From JACPAB01 sp964366725 (GTDB taxonomy: Bacteria; Patescibacteriota; Minisyncoccia; 2-02-FULL-40-12; GWA2-44-9): 5,824 nt of DNA. The notes below the pieces were generated by a model that worked only from the letters and a program-made list of their open reading frames with translations, searched no databases and was not told the DNA's origin. The stretch is from contig CAYIUL010000033.1 in assembly GCA_964366725.1 (NCBI GenBank), forward strand, positions 1 to 5,824, given 5' to 3'. Below, one piece after another: positions 1 through 5,237 of the stretch. Within the stretch, counting starts at the first letter, position 1; every line of letters starts with the position of its first letter. A program made the translations under genes and the position numbers.

Positions 1-1383
1 ACCGCCTCCGCCGCCGGAATTGCTCGGTTGAGGAGCCGGAGGGGTGTAGGTATAAGTCGCGTAGTAAGACGCCTTGGTCGCTTGGAATGAGCATATCCCT
101 TCGCTGACAAGACAGGTTGCCGGCGCAACTATTCCCTCGCTGGTCCAACTCCCCTCGGATATTCCATCTACCGAACGGACCACATCGAGAGTTTGTCCGT
201 TCAAGTCAGCGCCTACGAAAATACTTATGGTAATGGCAGGGTCAAATGCGAGAGTGACGCTTGGAATACCCCACTGTAAAGCGGCCTCAAAAACCGTGCC
301 TTCGGCAAAACCGGCAAGAGTGTTTACATCGGCTTGCGAAGATGTGAGTTCAGAGACATCCAAGGCCTGACCGTCAATACGCGCGATTTCCGTATCTTTA
401 CCCAAAACTATCTGGCTGTTTCCGGAATCAGCGGAAACATTAATTTTTAAATTTTGGACTATGGTCACGGCGCTGTCGGAAGCAGTCGGCACGAATAAAT
501 TCGCTTCCACAAGAGATGACAGGTCTTCCGTGTTGACCTCTAATTCCTCTATTACATATGAGAATATCGTAACACCTGAAGCCGGCACGTCATCATAACA
601 ACCTATGGCCGTTATTGTTGTCGTAGAAATGATCGGAATAGTTGACCCGTATTCATATTCATATAAATTCTCCGAGTCCGGTGAGCAGGCCGGGGTTACG
701 CCGTCGGTTGTGTAGTAAATTACCGCGGAATCGGAGTCCTCCGAAGACAAAGAAACATGCTGGATATTACTATATGTCCTGGGCAGTGGCTCAGCTGTCA
801 GTAAACAAAGTTCTGTTTCAAAGTTCTCGTCAACCGAACCCCAATTTCCGCACCCCAAAGTTATACTATCGTCCCCTTCTTCTCCGAAGATTTCTCCTTC
901 GTTGTGCTTGCCAACAACAAGAGTGTCATCTCCATTCTCGCCAAAAATATTTCCCTCGTTATTCTCGCCGACAACAATGAAATCAGAACCATTGCCGCCA
1001 TAGACATCGCCTGAATTATTATCGCCAACGGTTATACTGTCCTCGCCATTTTCGCCGTCACCGCTGACTTGGCCGCTGTTATTGTCTCCTATGATTATGA
1101 TGTCTTTCTCGTTAACTCCGGATATGCTCGCCGTATTGCCGCCGCCGATAAAGATACAGTCATCGCCGTTCCCACCGTCAATTGGCGTAGAATTATCATC
1201 GCCAGCAAATATGAAATCTGCGCCATTAGTTCCCTCACCACTTCCAGTCAAAGCAACATCAACAACATTATAGTCGCTTATAACTCCACACTCAGAAGGC
1301 AATGGCGGCGTGTCGGCAAAAGCAAAATCGGGCGCAAACAGCATCGCCCCGAGAATTAACAGTGTTATATAGAAAAGTCGCAT
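1..1383 (-). CDS. Secreted modular surface protein with RTX-like repeats (partial, 3' end outside window)
   Basis: The minus strand is open for 461 codons from ATG 1383 to the left edge, so the C-terminus is missing. Residues 1-23 form a signal peptide (hydrophobic core, AFA before D24). Residues 53-184 are seven glycine/aspartate-rich repeats in which matches to the RTX nonapeptide GGxGxDxUx occur (70-78 and 129-137), suggesting a calcium-binding beta-roll. Residues about 202-278 resemble the chitobiase/beta-hexosaminidase C-terminal domain (TYSN, then IYYTTDG). Residues about 282-445 resemble a domain common in Patescibacteria surface proteins, with LNGQTLDV near 395 and a closing SYYATYTYTPP, followed by a Pro-rich and Gly5 linker. 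Eight cysteines after the signal peptide could form disulfides. A weak AGGA lies close to the ATG. The export signal and repeats are seen; the cell-surface location and calcium binding are inferred. The missing end may hold an anchor or catalytic domain, so the overall function is unknown. Confidence 0.88.
   Translation of the reverse strand, partial: MRLFYITLLILGAMLFAPDFAFADTPPLPSECGVISDYNVVDVALTGSGEGTNGADFIFAGDDNSTPIDGGNGDDCIFIGGGNTASISGVNEKDIIIIGDNNSGQVSGDGENGEDSITVGDNNSGDVYGGNGSDFIVVGENNEGNIFGENGDDTLVVGKHNEGEIFGEEGDDSITLGCGNWGSVDENFETELCLLTAEPLPRTYSNIQHVSLSSEDSDSAVIYYTTDGVTPACSPDSENLYEYEYGSTIPIISTTTITAIGCYDDVPASGVTIFSYVIEELEVNTEDLSSLVEANLFVPTASDSAVTIVQNLKINVSADSGNSQIVLGKDTEIARIDGQALDVSELTSSQADVNTLAGFAEGTVFEAALQWGIPSVTLAFDPAITISIFVGADLNGQTLDVVRSVDGISEGSWTSEGIVAPATCLVSEGICSFQATKASYYATYTYTPPAPQPSNSGGGGG
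832..1227 (-). repeat. Seven tandem 19-21-residue RTX-like repeats inside the surface protein
   Basis: Translation on the minus strand shows seven units, each opening with a variant of NGxDxIxVG and continuing NNxGxIxG. The N/E-G or N-E pairs that open the units fall at residues 53, 72, 91, 112, 131, 150 and 169, giving spacings of 19, 19, 21, 19, 19 and 19. Each unit reads as one RTX-type nonapeptide turn plus one ten-residue turn rich in N and G, so a two-turn parallel beta-roll or solenoid is likely. The DNA copies are diverged (about 57 bp period), so this is an old protein repeat, not a recent DNA expansion. Confidence 0.85.
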
Positions 1384-1394
1384 GTTTCCTAACA

Positions 1395-1423
1395 ATTTTA
1401 GCATAAAAAAGGAAAAAAGTCAA
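1395..1423 (-). promoter_or_regulatory. Promoter of the surface-protein gene
   Basis: On the minus strand a TTGACT -35 box (1418-1423) is followed after 17 nt by a TAAAAT -10 box (1395-1400) preceded by TGC, an extended -10. The predicted start near 1388 lies only about five bases before ATG 1383, so the transcript would be almost leaderless. The -35 box touches the left arm of the palindrome at 1423-1490. Confidence 0.7.
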
Positions 1424-1490
1424 CCGAGCACCTATTAAGCGAAATTAAGCAAAAAGCGGCTTTGCCGCAGTCGCTTAATAGGTGCTCGGT
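1423..1490. repeat. Nested palindrome: 20-bp perfect inverted repeat enclosing a second hairpin
   Basis: Arms 1423-1442 and 1471-1490 are perfect reverse complements over 20 bp. Inside them lies GCGGC-TTT-GCCGC (1456-1468). On the minus strand this inner hairpin is followed by TTTTT (1451-1455), like a small intrinsic terminator, and the outer hairpin is followed four bases later by TTTTTT (1413-1418). The 8-bp direct repeat gtcaaccg occurs at both edges (1419-1426 and 1489-1496), which could be a target duplication of a small inserted palindromic element (MITE- or REP-like). ATTAAGC is also repeated at 1434-1440 and 1444-1450, giving the right arm an alternative partner. No transposase is visible, so an inserted element, an attenuator and an operator all remain possible. 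Confidence 0.85.
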
Positions 1491-1515
1491 CAACCGCTAT
1501 CCGGACTATGTTCTT

Positions 1516-1524
1516 AATATACCA
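1516..1524 (-). promoter_or_regulatory. Possible second extended -10 upstream of the palindrome
   Basis: TGGTATATT on the minus strand matches an extended -10 (TGn plus TATATT). No convincing -35 is present. If used, transcription would start near 1509, run through the palindrome at 1423-1490 and reach the surface-protein gene, making the palindrome part of a 5' leader. This is a weak, motif-only call. Confidence 0.3.
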
Positions 1525-1533
1525 CAAACGATC

Positions 1534-1595
1534 AAAAAGCCGACAGAGTTCCCCAGGAGTGGGCGATGCCCCACTCCGAGAACTTTTGGTCGGCT
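1534..1595 (-). terminator. Long intrinsic terminator of the GH15-like gene, overlapping its stop codon
   Basis: On the minus strand AGCCGAC (1589-1595) pairs with GTCGGCT (1538-1544). Inside, AGTTC (1580-1584) pairs with GAACT (1547-1551), and GGAGTGGG (read from 1577-1570) pairs with CCCACTCC (read from 1563-1556), closing a six-base loop. The structure is followed by TTTTT (1534-1538). The TAG stop (1594-1596) lies partly in the outer stem. Confidence 0.88.
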
Positions 1596-2598
1596 ACTTT
1601 ATTTTCGCTTGAGCAATTATCGCTAATGCGTGCGCCCAGGCAAGCGGAGTGTGGTTATTCGGCTCGTTGTTCTTATACAGCTCCGGAATATGTTTGCCGG
1701 AAACCATTTCCGCAAGACCGCATTCAAGCCAACGCTGCGCTTCTTCTGCTTCACGGCGTTGGGAGTAGATTATCGAAAGCCAGAAAAAGCCCATCGGCCA
1801 CTCGCCGGAAACACCGTTCTGGGAACGGAAATAGTTGTCGCCCCAATAGCGGTTGAGGCCGTGGCGTTGGACCAGCTTAGATTTAACGCGCGAAAGTATC
1901 GTGTCGGCAACGTCGCGCGAAACAACGTTATAAGGCCAGATTAAAGAAAGCTGGGCCATGTCAACATCGCGACTCCGGGACTCGTTCGGAAGCATGGAAT
2001 TTAAAGCATCCCGGCCAGCATTTATCATCGGCGAGGGCACGACGACAATTTGTCTTCTGTTCAGATAAGAAAGGCCGCCGACAACAGCGCCAATCGAAGA
2101 GCTGTGAAGGTCAAGTCCTTCTTCCCACATGCCGTTGTCAGGATTTTTCCAAAATCTCACCGAAAGCAGGTAAAAAATCAGAAGCTGTATCAGTTTCGAG
2201 TCATTTTCGTTCCTGATAACACGGATATTTTTGAAATCCAGGTCAGCCACGATGTGAAGCAAGAGACCTATGGCATCCAGCTGATGATGGCCCCAATCGT
2301 TCGTTATTTCGTTGAAGGTATCGGGGTCGTACTTTGCGTGGATGAACTCGTGAATGTTCTGGGAGCCGGGCGGCTGGCAAATGGCTTTTTCTATCTTCCA
2401 ACGGTATTTGTGAAAAATGTCGAAAACGATCCAGATGCCCTTTTTCATCTTTTCGAAGTCGCCCAGATAAAAGTAGGCAAAAACGCAATAAAGATGATCG
2501 CGCAGCCAGCAGGCGCGGTAATCCCCGCTCGGCGCCGCGGTAAAAGCGCCGGAAGGCCTTTGCAGTTTTTCCATTTCTCCAAGCAGAATATCTCTCAT
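1594..2598 (-). CDS. GH15 / phosphorylase-kinase alpha/beta-like (alpha/alpha)6-barrel protein
   Basis: The 334-residue protein carries the signatures shared by GH15 glucoamylase-type hydrolases and phosphorylase kinase alpha/beta subunits: WLRD (31-34), DWGHHQLDAIG (101-111), MWEEG (157-161), GEWPMGFFW (265-273), HIPELY (303-308) and PLAWAHA (318-324). In GH15 enzymes a Glu in the WEE region is the general acid and a Glu in the later PE motif is the base; both positions look kept (E159 or E160, and E306), so hydrolysis of alpha-glucosidic bonds is plausible. There is no signal peptide, so it should act in the cytoplasm on glycogen-like or oligosaccharide substrates. It is far shorter than most bacterial GH15 proteins, which carry an extra N-terminal beta domain, and is essentially the barrel alone. 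The start at ATG 2598 is supported by GGAG (2605-2608) six bases upstream. A non-catalytic, PHK-like regulatory role cannot be excluded. Confidence 0.85.
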   Translation of the reverse strand: MRDILLGEMEKLQRPSGAFTAAPSGDYRACWLRDHLYCVFAYFYLGDFEKMKKGIWIVFDIFHKYRWKIEKAICQPPGSQNIHEFIHAKYDPDTFNEITNDWGHHQLDAIGLLLHIVADLDFKNIRVIRNENDSKLIQLLIFYLLSVRFWKNPDNGMWEEGLDLHSSSIGAVVGGLSYLNRRQIVVVPSPMINAGRDALNSMLPNESRSRDVDMAQLSLIWPYNVVSRDVADTILSRVKSKLVQRHGLNRYWGDNYFRSQNGVSGEWPMGFFWLSIIYSQRREAEEAQRWLECGLAEMVSGKHIPELYKNNEPNNHTPLAWAHALAIIAQAKIK

Positions 2599-2633
2599 TG
2601 TCCGCTCCAGGGCTTATAAATGAACTTACGCTC

Positions 2634-2642
2634 ATTATAACA
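2634..2642 (-). promoter_or_regulatory. Extended -10 promoter of the GH15-like gene
   Basis: TGTTATAAT on the minus strand is a perfect extended -10 (TGn plus TATAAT). The -35 position falls inside the preceding terminator hairpin and has no good match. The predicted start near 2627 gives a leader of about 28 nt that includes the Shine-Dalgarno GGAG (2605-2608). Confidence 0.7.
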
Positions 2643-2672
2643 AAAAACCGCCCCGTTGAGAGGCGGTTTTTT
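2642..2672. terminator. Bidirectional intrinsic terminator downstream of the cold-shock gene
   Basis: AAAAAACCGCC (2642-2652) and GGCGGTTTTTT (2662-2672) form a perfect 11-bp stem with a nine-base loop. The A/T runs make it able to work on both strands. Its main role should be ending the cold-shock mRNA (minus strand, stop at 2684-2686). Confidence 0.9.
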
Positions 2673-2683
2673 GTAGAGTCGGT

Positions 2684-2887
2684 TTATTGAGCTCTCTGTA
2701 CATTCTTGGCAGCCGGGCCCTTTTCGCCCTGAACTACGTCGAATGAAACCGTGTCGCCTTCCTGCAGCTCCTCGAACGTCACGCCGTTCAAGTCGTCTTT
2801 GTGGAAGAAAAGGTCCTTCGTTTCACCTTCACGTGAGATGAATCCGAATGCCCTATCCGCGACTTTCTTTTTTACCGTTCCAGTCAT
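2684..2887 (-). CDS. Cold-shock protein, CspA family
   Basis: This 67-residue protein is a complete single cold-shock domain, an OB-fold that binds single-stranded RNA or DNA and acts as an RNA chaperone. RNP1 is seen as RAFGFISR (12-19) and RNP2 as DLFFHKDD (25-32); TGTVKKK at the N-terminus and EGDTVSFDV (43-51) are the usual beta strands of the family. Length matches the family norm (65-70). ATG 2887 is the only reasonable start, since an in-frame TAA lies at 2906-2908 upstream. No Shine-Dalgarno sits near the ATG; the leader is an A/C-rich stretch. The gene is a single unit, divergent from obg and ended by the hairpin at 2642-2672. The family contains several paralogous symbols, so none is assigned. 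Confidence 0.95.
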   Translation of the reverse strand: MTGTVKKKVADRAFGFISREGETKDLFFHKDDLNGVTFEELQEGDTVSFDVVQGEKGPAAKNVQRAQ

Positions 2888-2961
2888 GGTTGTTGTGTTT
2901 TTTTGTTAATTTTATTTCCTAAAGAAACCCGACCTCGTCTCTTCTCTTACTTACAACTATC

Positions 2962-2989
2962 ATTATATGCTAATTCGTCAAAAATACAA
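2962..2989 (-). promoter_or_regulatory. Candidate promoter of the cold-shock gene
   Basis: A consensus TATAAT on the minus strand (2962-2967) lies 16 nt after a weak TTGTAT -35 (2984-2989). The start would be near 2955, giving a 5' leader of about 68 nt, long compared with the other genes here. Long leaders are typical of cold-inducible csp mRNAs in other bacteria, but no known leader motif is recognised. Confidence 0.55.
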
Positions 2990-3013
2990 GGACTTCAGTA
3001 ACCCCATCTTCTA

Positions 3014-3022
3014 TGCTATGAT
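3014..3022 (+). promoter_or_regulatory. Extended -10 promoter of obg
   Basis: TGCTATGAT matches an extended -10 (TGn plus TATGAT at 3017-3022). Only nine bases separate it from ATG 3032, so the predicted start near 3029 would give a leader of about three bases and no Shine-Dalgarno. No clear -35 is seen. Confidence 0.55.
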
Positions 3023-3031
3023 CTAACGCGA

Positions 3032-4003
3032 ATGATTATAGATGACCTGACAATTCGTATCCGGGCGGGCAGAGGCGGAGACGGCATCGTTTCCTTCAAC
3101 AAGAACAAAGGTTCGCTCGGACCAACCGGAGGCCGAGGAGGCAATGGAGGCAATGTCTCTTTTATAGGCGTCTCCGACCTTGGCGCGCTCAATGCCCTTC
3201 GCAATCAGAAGGTTTTTCAGGCCGAAGACGGCAAGAGAGGCAGGCACCAACTGAACGACGGCACGGCCGGAGAAGACCTCGCCATCAAAGTCCCTGTCGG
3301 AACCGTCATCCACAACCTCACCACCGGCATTGACCGGGAGATAGTTAAGATTGGCGAGCAAATAATGGTTGCGAAAGGCGGACACGGAGGCAAAGGAAAC
3401 TTTCTTTTCCGGGGCCCGCACAGCACCAGCCCCAAAAGATTCCAGGAGGGCCTGCCCGGCGAGCAATTCAACATCCGGCTTGAACTTAAGATGATAGCCG
3501 ACATCGGCATCATCGGTCTTCCGAACGTAGGCAAGTCGAGCTTGTTGAATGAGTTGACCCGGGCCAAAAGCAAAGTCGCCAACTACCACTTCACCACCCT
3601 CGAACCCCACCTGGGTGTCTATTACGATCTTATTCTTGCCGATATTCCCGGCCTTATCGAAGACGCATCCAAGGGTAAAGGCCTTGGGATCAAGTTTCTT
3701 CGGCATGTTGAACGGACTGGCGTTCTCTTCCACCTTGTCTCCGCGGAATCGGAAGATCCCGTAAAGGACTACAAAGCCATCCGCAAAGAACTCGGCGCCT
3801 ACAATAAATCGATGCTGAAAAAAGACGAATATCTTTTCTTGAGTAAGACCGACATGTCCGATGCCGCAACCGTCAAAAAGAAACTAGCCAAGCTTAAAAA
3901 ACTTAACAAGACCGCAGCCGTCCTTTCCATCCACGACCTGGATGCCGTCACTTCGGTCCAGAAAACCCTCAACAAGATAGCGAAAGATAAGACCTCACAT
4001 TAA
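3032..4003 (+). CDS. obg: Obg/CgtA-family GTPase
   Basis: This 323-residue protein is a ribosome-associated GTPase of the Obg family, involved in late assembly of the large subunit and in stress signalling. Residues 1-155 form the glycine-rich Obg fold (RAGRGGDG 11-18, GGRGGNGGNV 33-42, KGGHGGKGN 115-123, EGLPGE 139-144). The G domain follows: P-loop GLPNVGKSS (162-170), switch I NYHFTTL (184-190), DIPG (204-207) and GKGLGIKFLRH (215-225). The G4 motif is SKTD (271-274) in place of the usual NKxD. The protein ends about 20 residues after G5 (near 299), so it lacks the C-terminal OCT domain of Bacillus-type Obg and the acidic tail of E. coli ObgE. It is not next to rplU/rpmA, its common neighbours elsewhere. 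No terminator follows it, so it may be cotranscribed with the orphan at 4052. The start fits the family N-terminus (MIIDDLTIRI). Confidence 0.96.
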   Translation: MIIDDLTIRIRAGRGGDGIVSFNKNKGSLGPTGGRGGNGGNVSFIGVSDLGALNALRNQKVFQAEDGKRGRHQLNDGTAGEDLAIKVPVGTVIHNLTTGIDREIVKIGEQIMVAKGGHGGKGNFLFRGPHSTSPKRFQEGLPGEQFNIRLELKMIADIGIIGLPNVGKSSLLNELTRAKSKVANYHFTTLEPHLGVYYDLILADIPGLIEDASKGKGLGIKFLRHVERTGVLFHLVSAESEDPVKDYKAIRKELGAYNKSMLKKDEYLFLSKTDMSDAATVKKKLAKLKKLNKTAAVLSIHDLDAVTSVQKTLNKIAKDKTSH

Positions 4004-4016
4004 ATTATGGCCGTAG

Positions 4017-4022
4017 TATAAT
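4017..4022 (+). promoter_or_regulatory. Candidate -10 for the orphan gene at 4052
   Basis: A consensus TATAAT lies 14 bases after the obg stop. No convincing -35 or TGn is visible. The predicted start near 4029 gives a leader of about 22 nt containing the Shine-Dalgarno of ATG 4052, which supports that start over GTG 4031. Confidence 0.5.
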
Positions 4023-4051
4023 AGTGTCAGGTGTTTAAAAAAGAGGGCGAC

Positions 4052-4432
4052 ATGGGCAGTCCTCAAAAATATCAGCGGTATCTGGAACTGGGCGGTATTA
4101 TCAATGAAAACGACTACGACAGCGCTCTTCTAAGGGCCGGAAATACAACCACCCTCGATAAAACACGGACAGCACAAGCGGAAAACATTGCAAGATTTGC
4201 GGGGATCGAGCTATGCGACACGGAAGATTCTCTCGACCCTATAACCGTGCTATACGGAATATTGCGCGCCGATATCAGGCCCGAAAAGGTCAGACACCAC
4301 CATAGCCAAATGTCTGACCAGCGTTTATTTGCGGAAGCGTTGCGAATGCTGGAAGACGCGGAAGCGCTGAATAAACTGATCCGCGCGCATCCCAATATCT
4401 CCTTCGACTACAGCCGAGGAGATGGAAAGTAA
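4052..4432 (+). CDS. Hypothetical protein, 126 residues
   Basis: I do not recognise this protein. It is soluble, has no signal peptide or membrane segment, and looks mostly helical (segments around 38-50, 63-74 and 88-112). Notable features are KYQRYLELGGII at the N-terminus, a single cysteine (C55), RHHH at 81-84 and a charged Gly-containing tail. ATG 4052 is chosen because GAGG (4043-4046) sits five bases upstream; an in-frame GTG at 4031 would add seven residues but would be almost at the predicted transcript start. It follows obg with no terminator between, so some cotranscription is likely, and its stop is followed at once by a terminator. The neat signals suggest a real gene, but its function is unknown. 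Confidence 0.75.
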   Translation: MGSPQKYQRYLELGGIINENDYDSALLRAGNTTTLDKTRTAQAENIARFAGIELCDTEDSLDPITVLYGILRADIRPEKVRHHHSQMSDQRLFAEALRMLEDAEALNKLIRAHPNISFDYSRGDGK

Positions 4433-4461
4433 AAAACACCCCATACAAATGCGGTGTTTTT
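4432..4461 (+). terminator. Intrinsic terminator of the orphan gene at 4052
   Basis: AAAAACACC (4432-4440) pairs with GGTGTTTTT (4453-4461), a 9-bp stem beginning at the last base of the TAA stop, ending in a T-run. It could work on both strands, and so back up the next hairpin for minus-strand transcripts. Confidence 0.85.
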
Positions 4462-4467
4462 GTAATT

Positions 4468-4491
4468 AAAAAGCCCCGTGAGACACGGGGC
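4468..4491 (-). terminator. Intrinsic terminator of the minus-strand orphan at 4500
   Basis: GCCCCGTG (4473-4480) and CACGGGGC (4484-4491) form an 8-bp GC-rich stem with a three-base loop. On the minus strand it is followed by TTTTTAATTA (from 4472). It lies eight bases after the TGA stop at 4500-4502, and faces the terminator at 4432-4461 in a convergent arrangement. Confidence 0.9.
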
Positions 4492-4499
4492 GGAAAGGG

Positions 4500-4847
4500 T
4501 CAGAATGCTCCAGCGAGATGCATTTCGATTACCAGATCGGGACCGATCAGCCTCTCGAATGCGACACGAGCTTCCTCCACTTTGCGCTTGGAGTCACCAT
4601 ATTTGGCATCTCTGTAACGAGTGACCGCATCCCATATCGTGTCGGGGAGCGACAGTTGTTTGCCACCCCCGAAATGCTCATACCAGTCGGATGGCCACTC
4701 CTCTACGATATATCCCCCATCGCACCAGGGTCCGATGGCCAAGATGTCCTTCTTACCGGGAACCATTGAAGAAGCCCGAACAAGGGCAATACCCCCATCG
4801 GAATAGGACTTGTCTCCAAAATGAGCCACCACAAGATATTTTTCCAT
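4500..4847 (-). CDS. Hypothetical protein, 115 residues
   Basis: I do not recognise this protein. It begins with a beta-strand-like KYLVVAHF (3-10) and contains a glycine- and aromatic-rich middle (GPWCDGGYIVEEWPSDWYEHF at 39-59, here written as an overlapping description of W41, W51, W55, Y56). A charged helix follows (about 72-99), then LVIEMHLAGAF at the C-terminus. One cysteine (C42) is present; no signal peptide or membrane segment is seen. ATG 4847 is chosen since AGGAG (4856-4860) sits eight bases upstream; the in-frame GTG at 4856 overlaps this Shine-Dalgarno and is unlikely. It is a single unit with its own promoter and terminator. The TGA stop directly before a terminator shows TGA is read as stop here. 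Function unknown; a small cytoplasmic alpha/beta domain is the best description. Confidence 0.75.
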   Translation of the reverse strand: MEKYLVVAHFGDKSYSDGGIALVRASSMVPGKKDILAIGPWCDGGYIVEEWPSDWYEHFGGGKQLSLPDTIWDAVTRYRDAKYGDSKRKVEEARVAFERLIGPDLVIEMHLAGAF

Positions 4848-4881
4848 GAACAGCACTCCTGTTTAGATTCGAACTCAAAAC

Positions 4882-4909
4882 AAACTACCACTTTTACGGA
4901 CTTTGTCAA
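4882..4909 (-). promoter_or_regulatory. Promoter of the minus-strand orphan at 4500-4847
   Basis: A consensus TTGACA (4904-4909, minus) is followed after 16 nt by TAGTTT (4882-4887), preceded by TGG. The perfect -35 and extended -10 context compensate for a weak -10 hexamer. The start near 4875 gives a leader of about 28 nt with the AGGAG site. Confidence 0.55.
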
Positions 4910-4917
4910 TGTTGAGT

Positions 4918-4945
4918 AATTAAAAACCGACTTATTCAGTCGGTT
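4918..4945 (-). terminator. Intrinsic terminator overlapping the stop of the gene at 4944
   Basis: On the minus strand AACCGACT (4938-4945) pairs with AGTCGGTT (4925-4932), an 8-bp stem with a five-base loop, then a T-rich tail. Two bases of the TAA stop (4944-4946) are in the stem. Confidence 0.9.
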
Positions 4946-5207
4946 ACTCCTCGCCCCTAAACTTGGCGGGGTCGGATAAAAATTCCACCAGTTGCTGTCT
5001 GTTCAATCGGGTATAAGTGAACCTCTCGTATTCGCCGTCTGGTTCGCTCATGTGCCAGTTGGGTTCAGCCCAAAGAATTTGCGCGGCCTCCTCGCTTCGG
5101 ACAAAAACGTAGACCTCATGCGTATTCGCCCTGACCACTATCGGCTCCTTGCCGTCCCGCTTCATCGATTCGGCCTCTCTTAAGCTGCCGGCAACGTGAA
5201 CCACCAT
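4944..5207 (-). CDS. Hypothetical protein, 87 residues
   Basis: I do not recognise this protein. It reads as a small soluble alpha/beta domain: VVHVAG, a charged helix (about 8-18), two strands PIVVRA and EVYVFV (22-36), a short helix (SEEAAQILW, 38-46), an acidic loop with NWHMSEPDGEY, strand FTYTRL and a final helix QQLVEFL. No cysteine, signal peptide or membrane segment is present. GGAG (5214-5217) lies six bases before ATG 5207, a good start. It is a separate unit upstream of, and on the same strand as, the orphan at 4500-4847, from which it is divided by a terminator and a promoter. The alternation of helix and strands could suit a small regulatory or binding domain, but no function is claimed. 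Confidence 0.75.
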   Translation of the reverse strand: MVVHVAGSLREAESMKRDGKEPIVVRANTHEVYVFVRSEEAAQILWAEPNWHMSEPDGEYERFTYTRLNRQQLVEFLSDPAKFRGEE

Positions 5208-5237
5208 GGCACACTCCCTATGTCAAATAACCTTGAT

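Noticed and set aside
832..1227. CRISPR array, suggested by a roughly 57-bp period
   Set aside because: The period comes from a protein repeat in an open frame; there are no identical DNA repeats or unique spacers.
74..1359. Several plus-strand frames of 60-112 codons opposite the surface-protein gene
   Set aside because: The minus strand is open for 461 codons with a signal peptide and domain matches; the plus-strand frames are its antisense shadows.
1419..1496. Integron attC site or Xer dif site
   Set aside because: The palindrome lacks the RYYYAAC and GTTRRRY core pair of attC and the dif core arrangement; no integrase is near.
2050..2619. A 189-codon open frame on the plus strand opposite the GH15-like gene
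   Set aside because: It lies fully antisense to a gene with conserved motifs, a Shine-Dalgarno, a promoter and a terminator.
2243..2635. A 130-codon minus-strand frame overlapping the start of the GH15-like gene
   Set aside because: It is the same strand in another frame, begins at the promoter -10, and has arginine/serine-rich low-complexity content typical of a shifted frame.
3023..3733. A 236-codon open frame on the minus strand opposite obg
   Set aside because: It is antisense to a certain Obg gene, matches no known protein and has no ribosome binding site; it is a by-product of the codon use of obg.
4031..4051. GTG start adding seven residues to the 126-residue orphan
   Set aside because: It would be nearly at the predicted transcript start, while ATG 4052 has GAGG at five bases.
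4848..4856. GTG start adding three residues to the 115-residue orphan
   Set aside because: This GTG overlaps the AGGAG that serves ATG 4847.
4500..5207. Toxin-antitoxin pair formed by the two tandem minus-strand orphans
   Set aside because: They are separated by a strong terminator and a separate promoter, and neither shows a known toxin or antitoxin motif.
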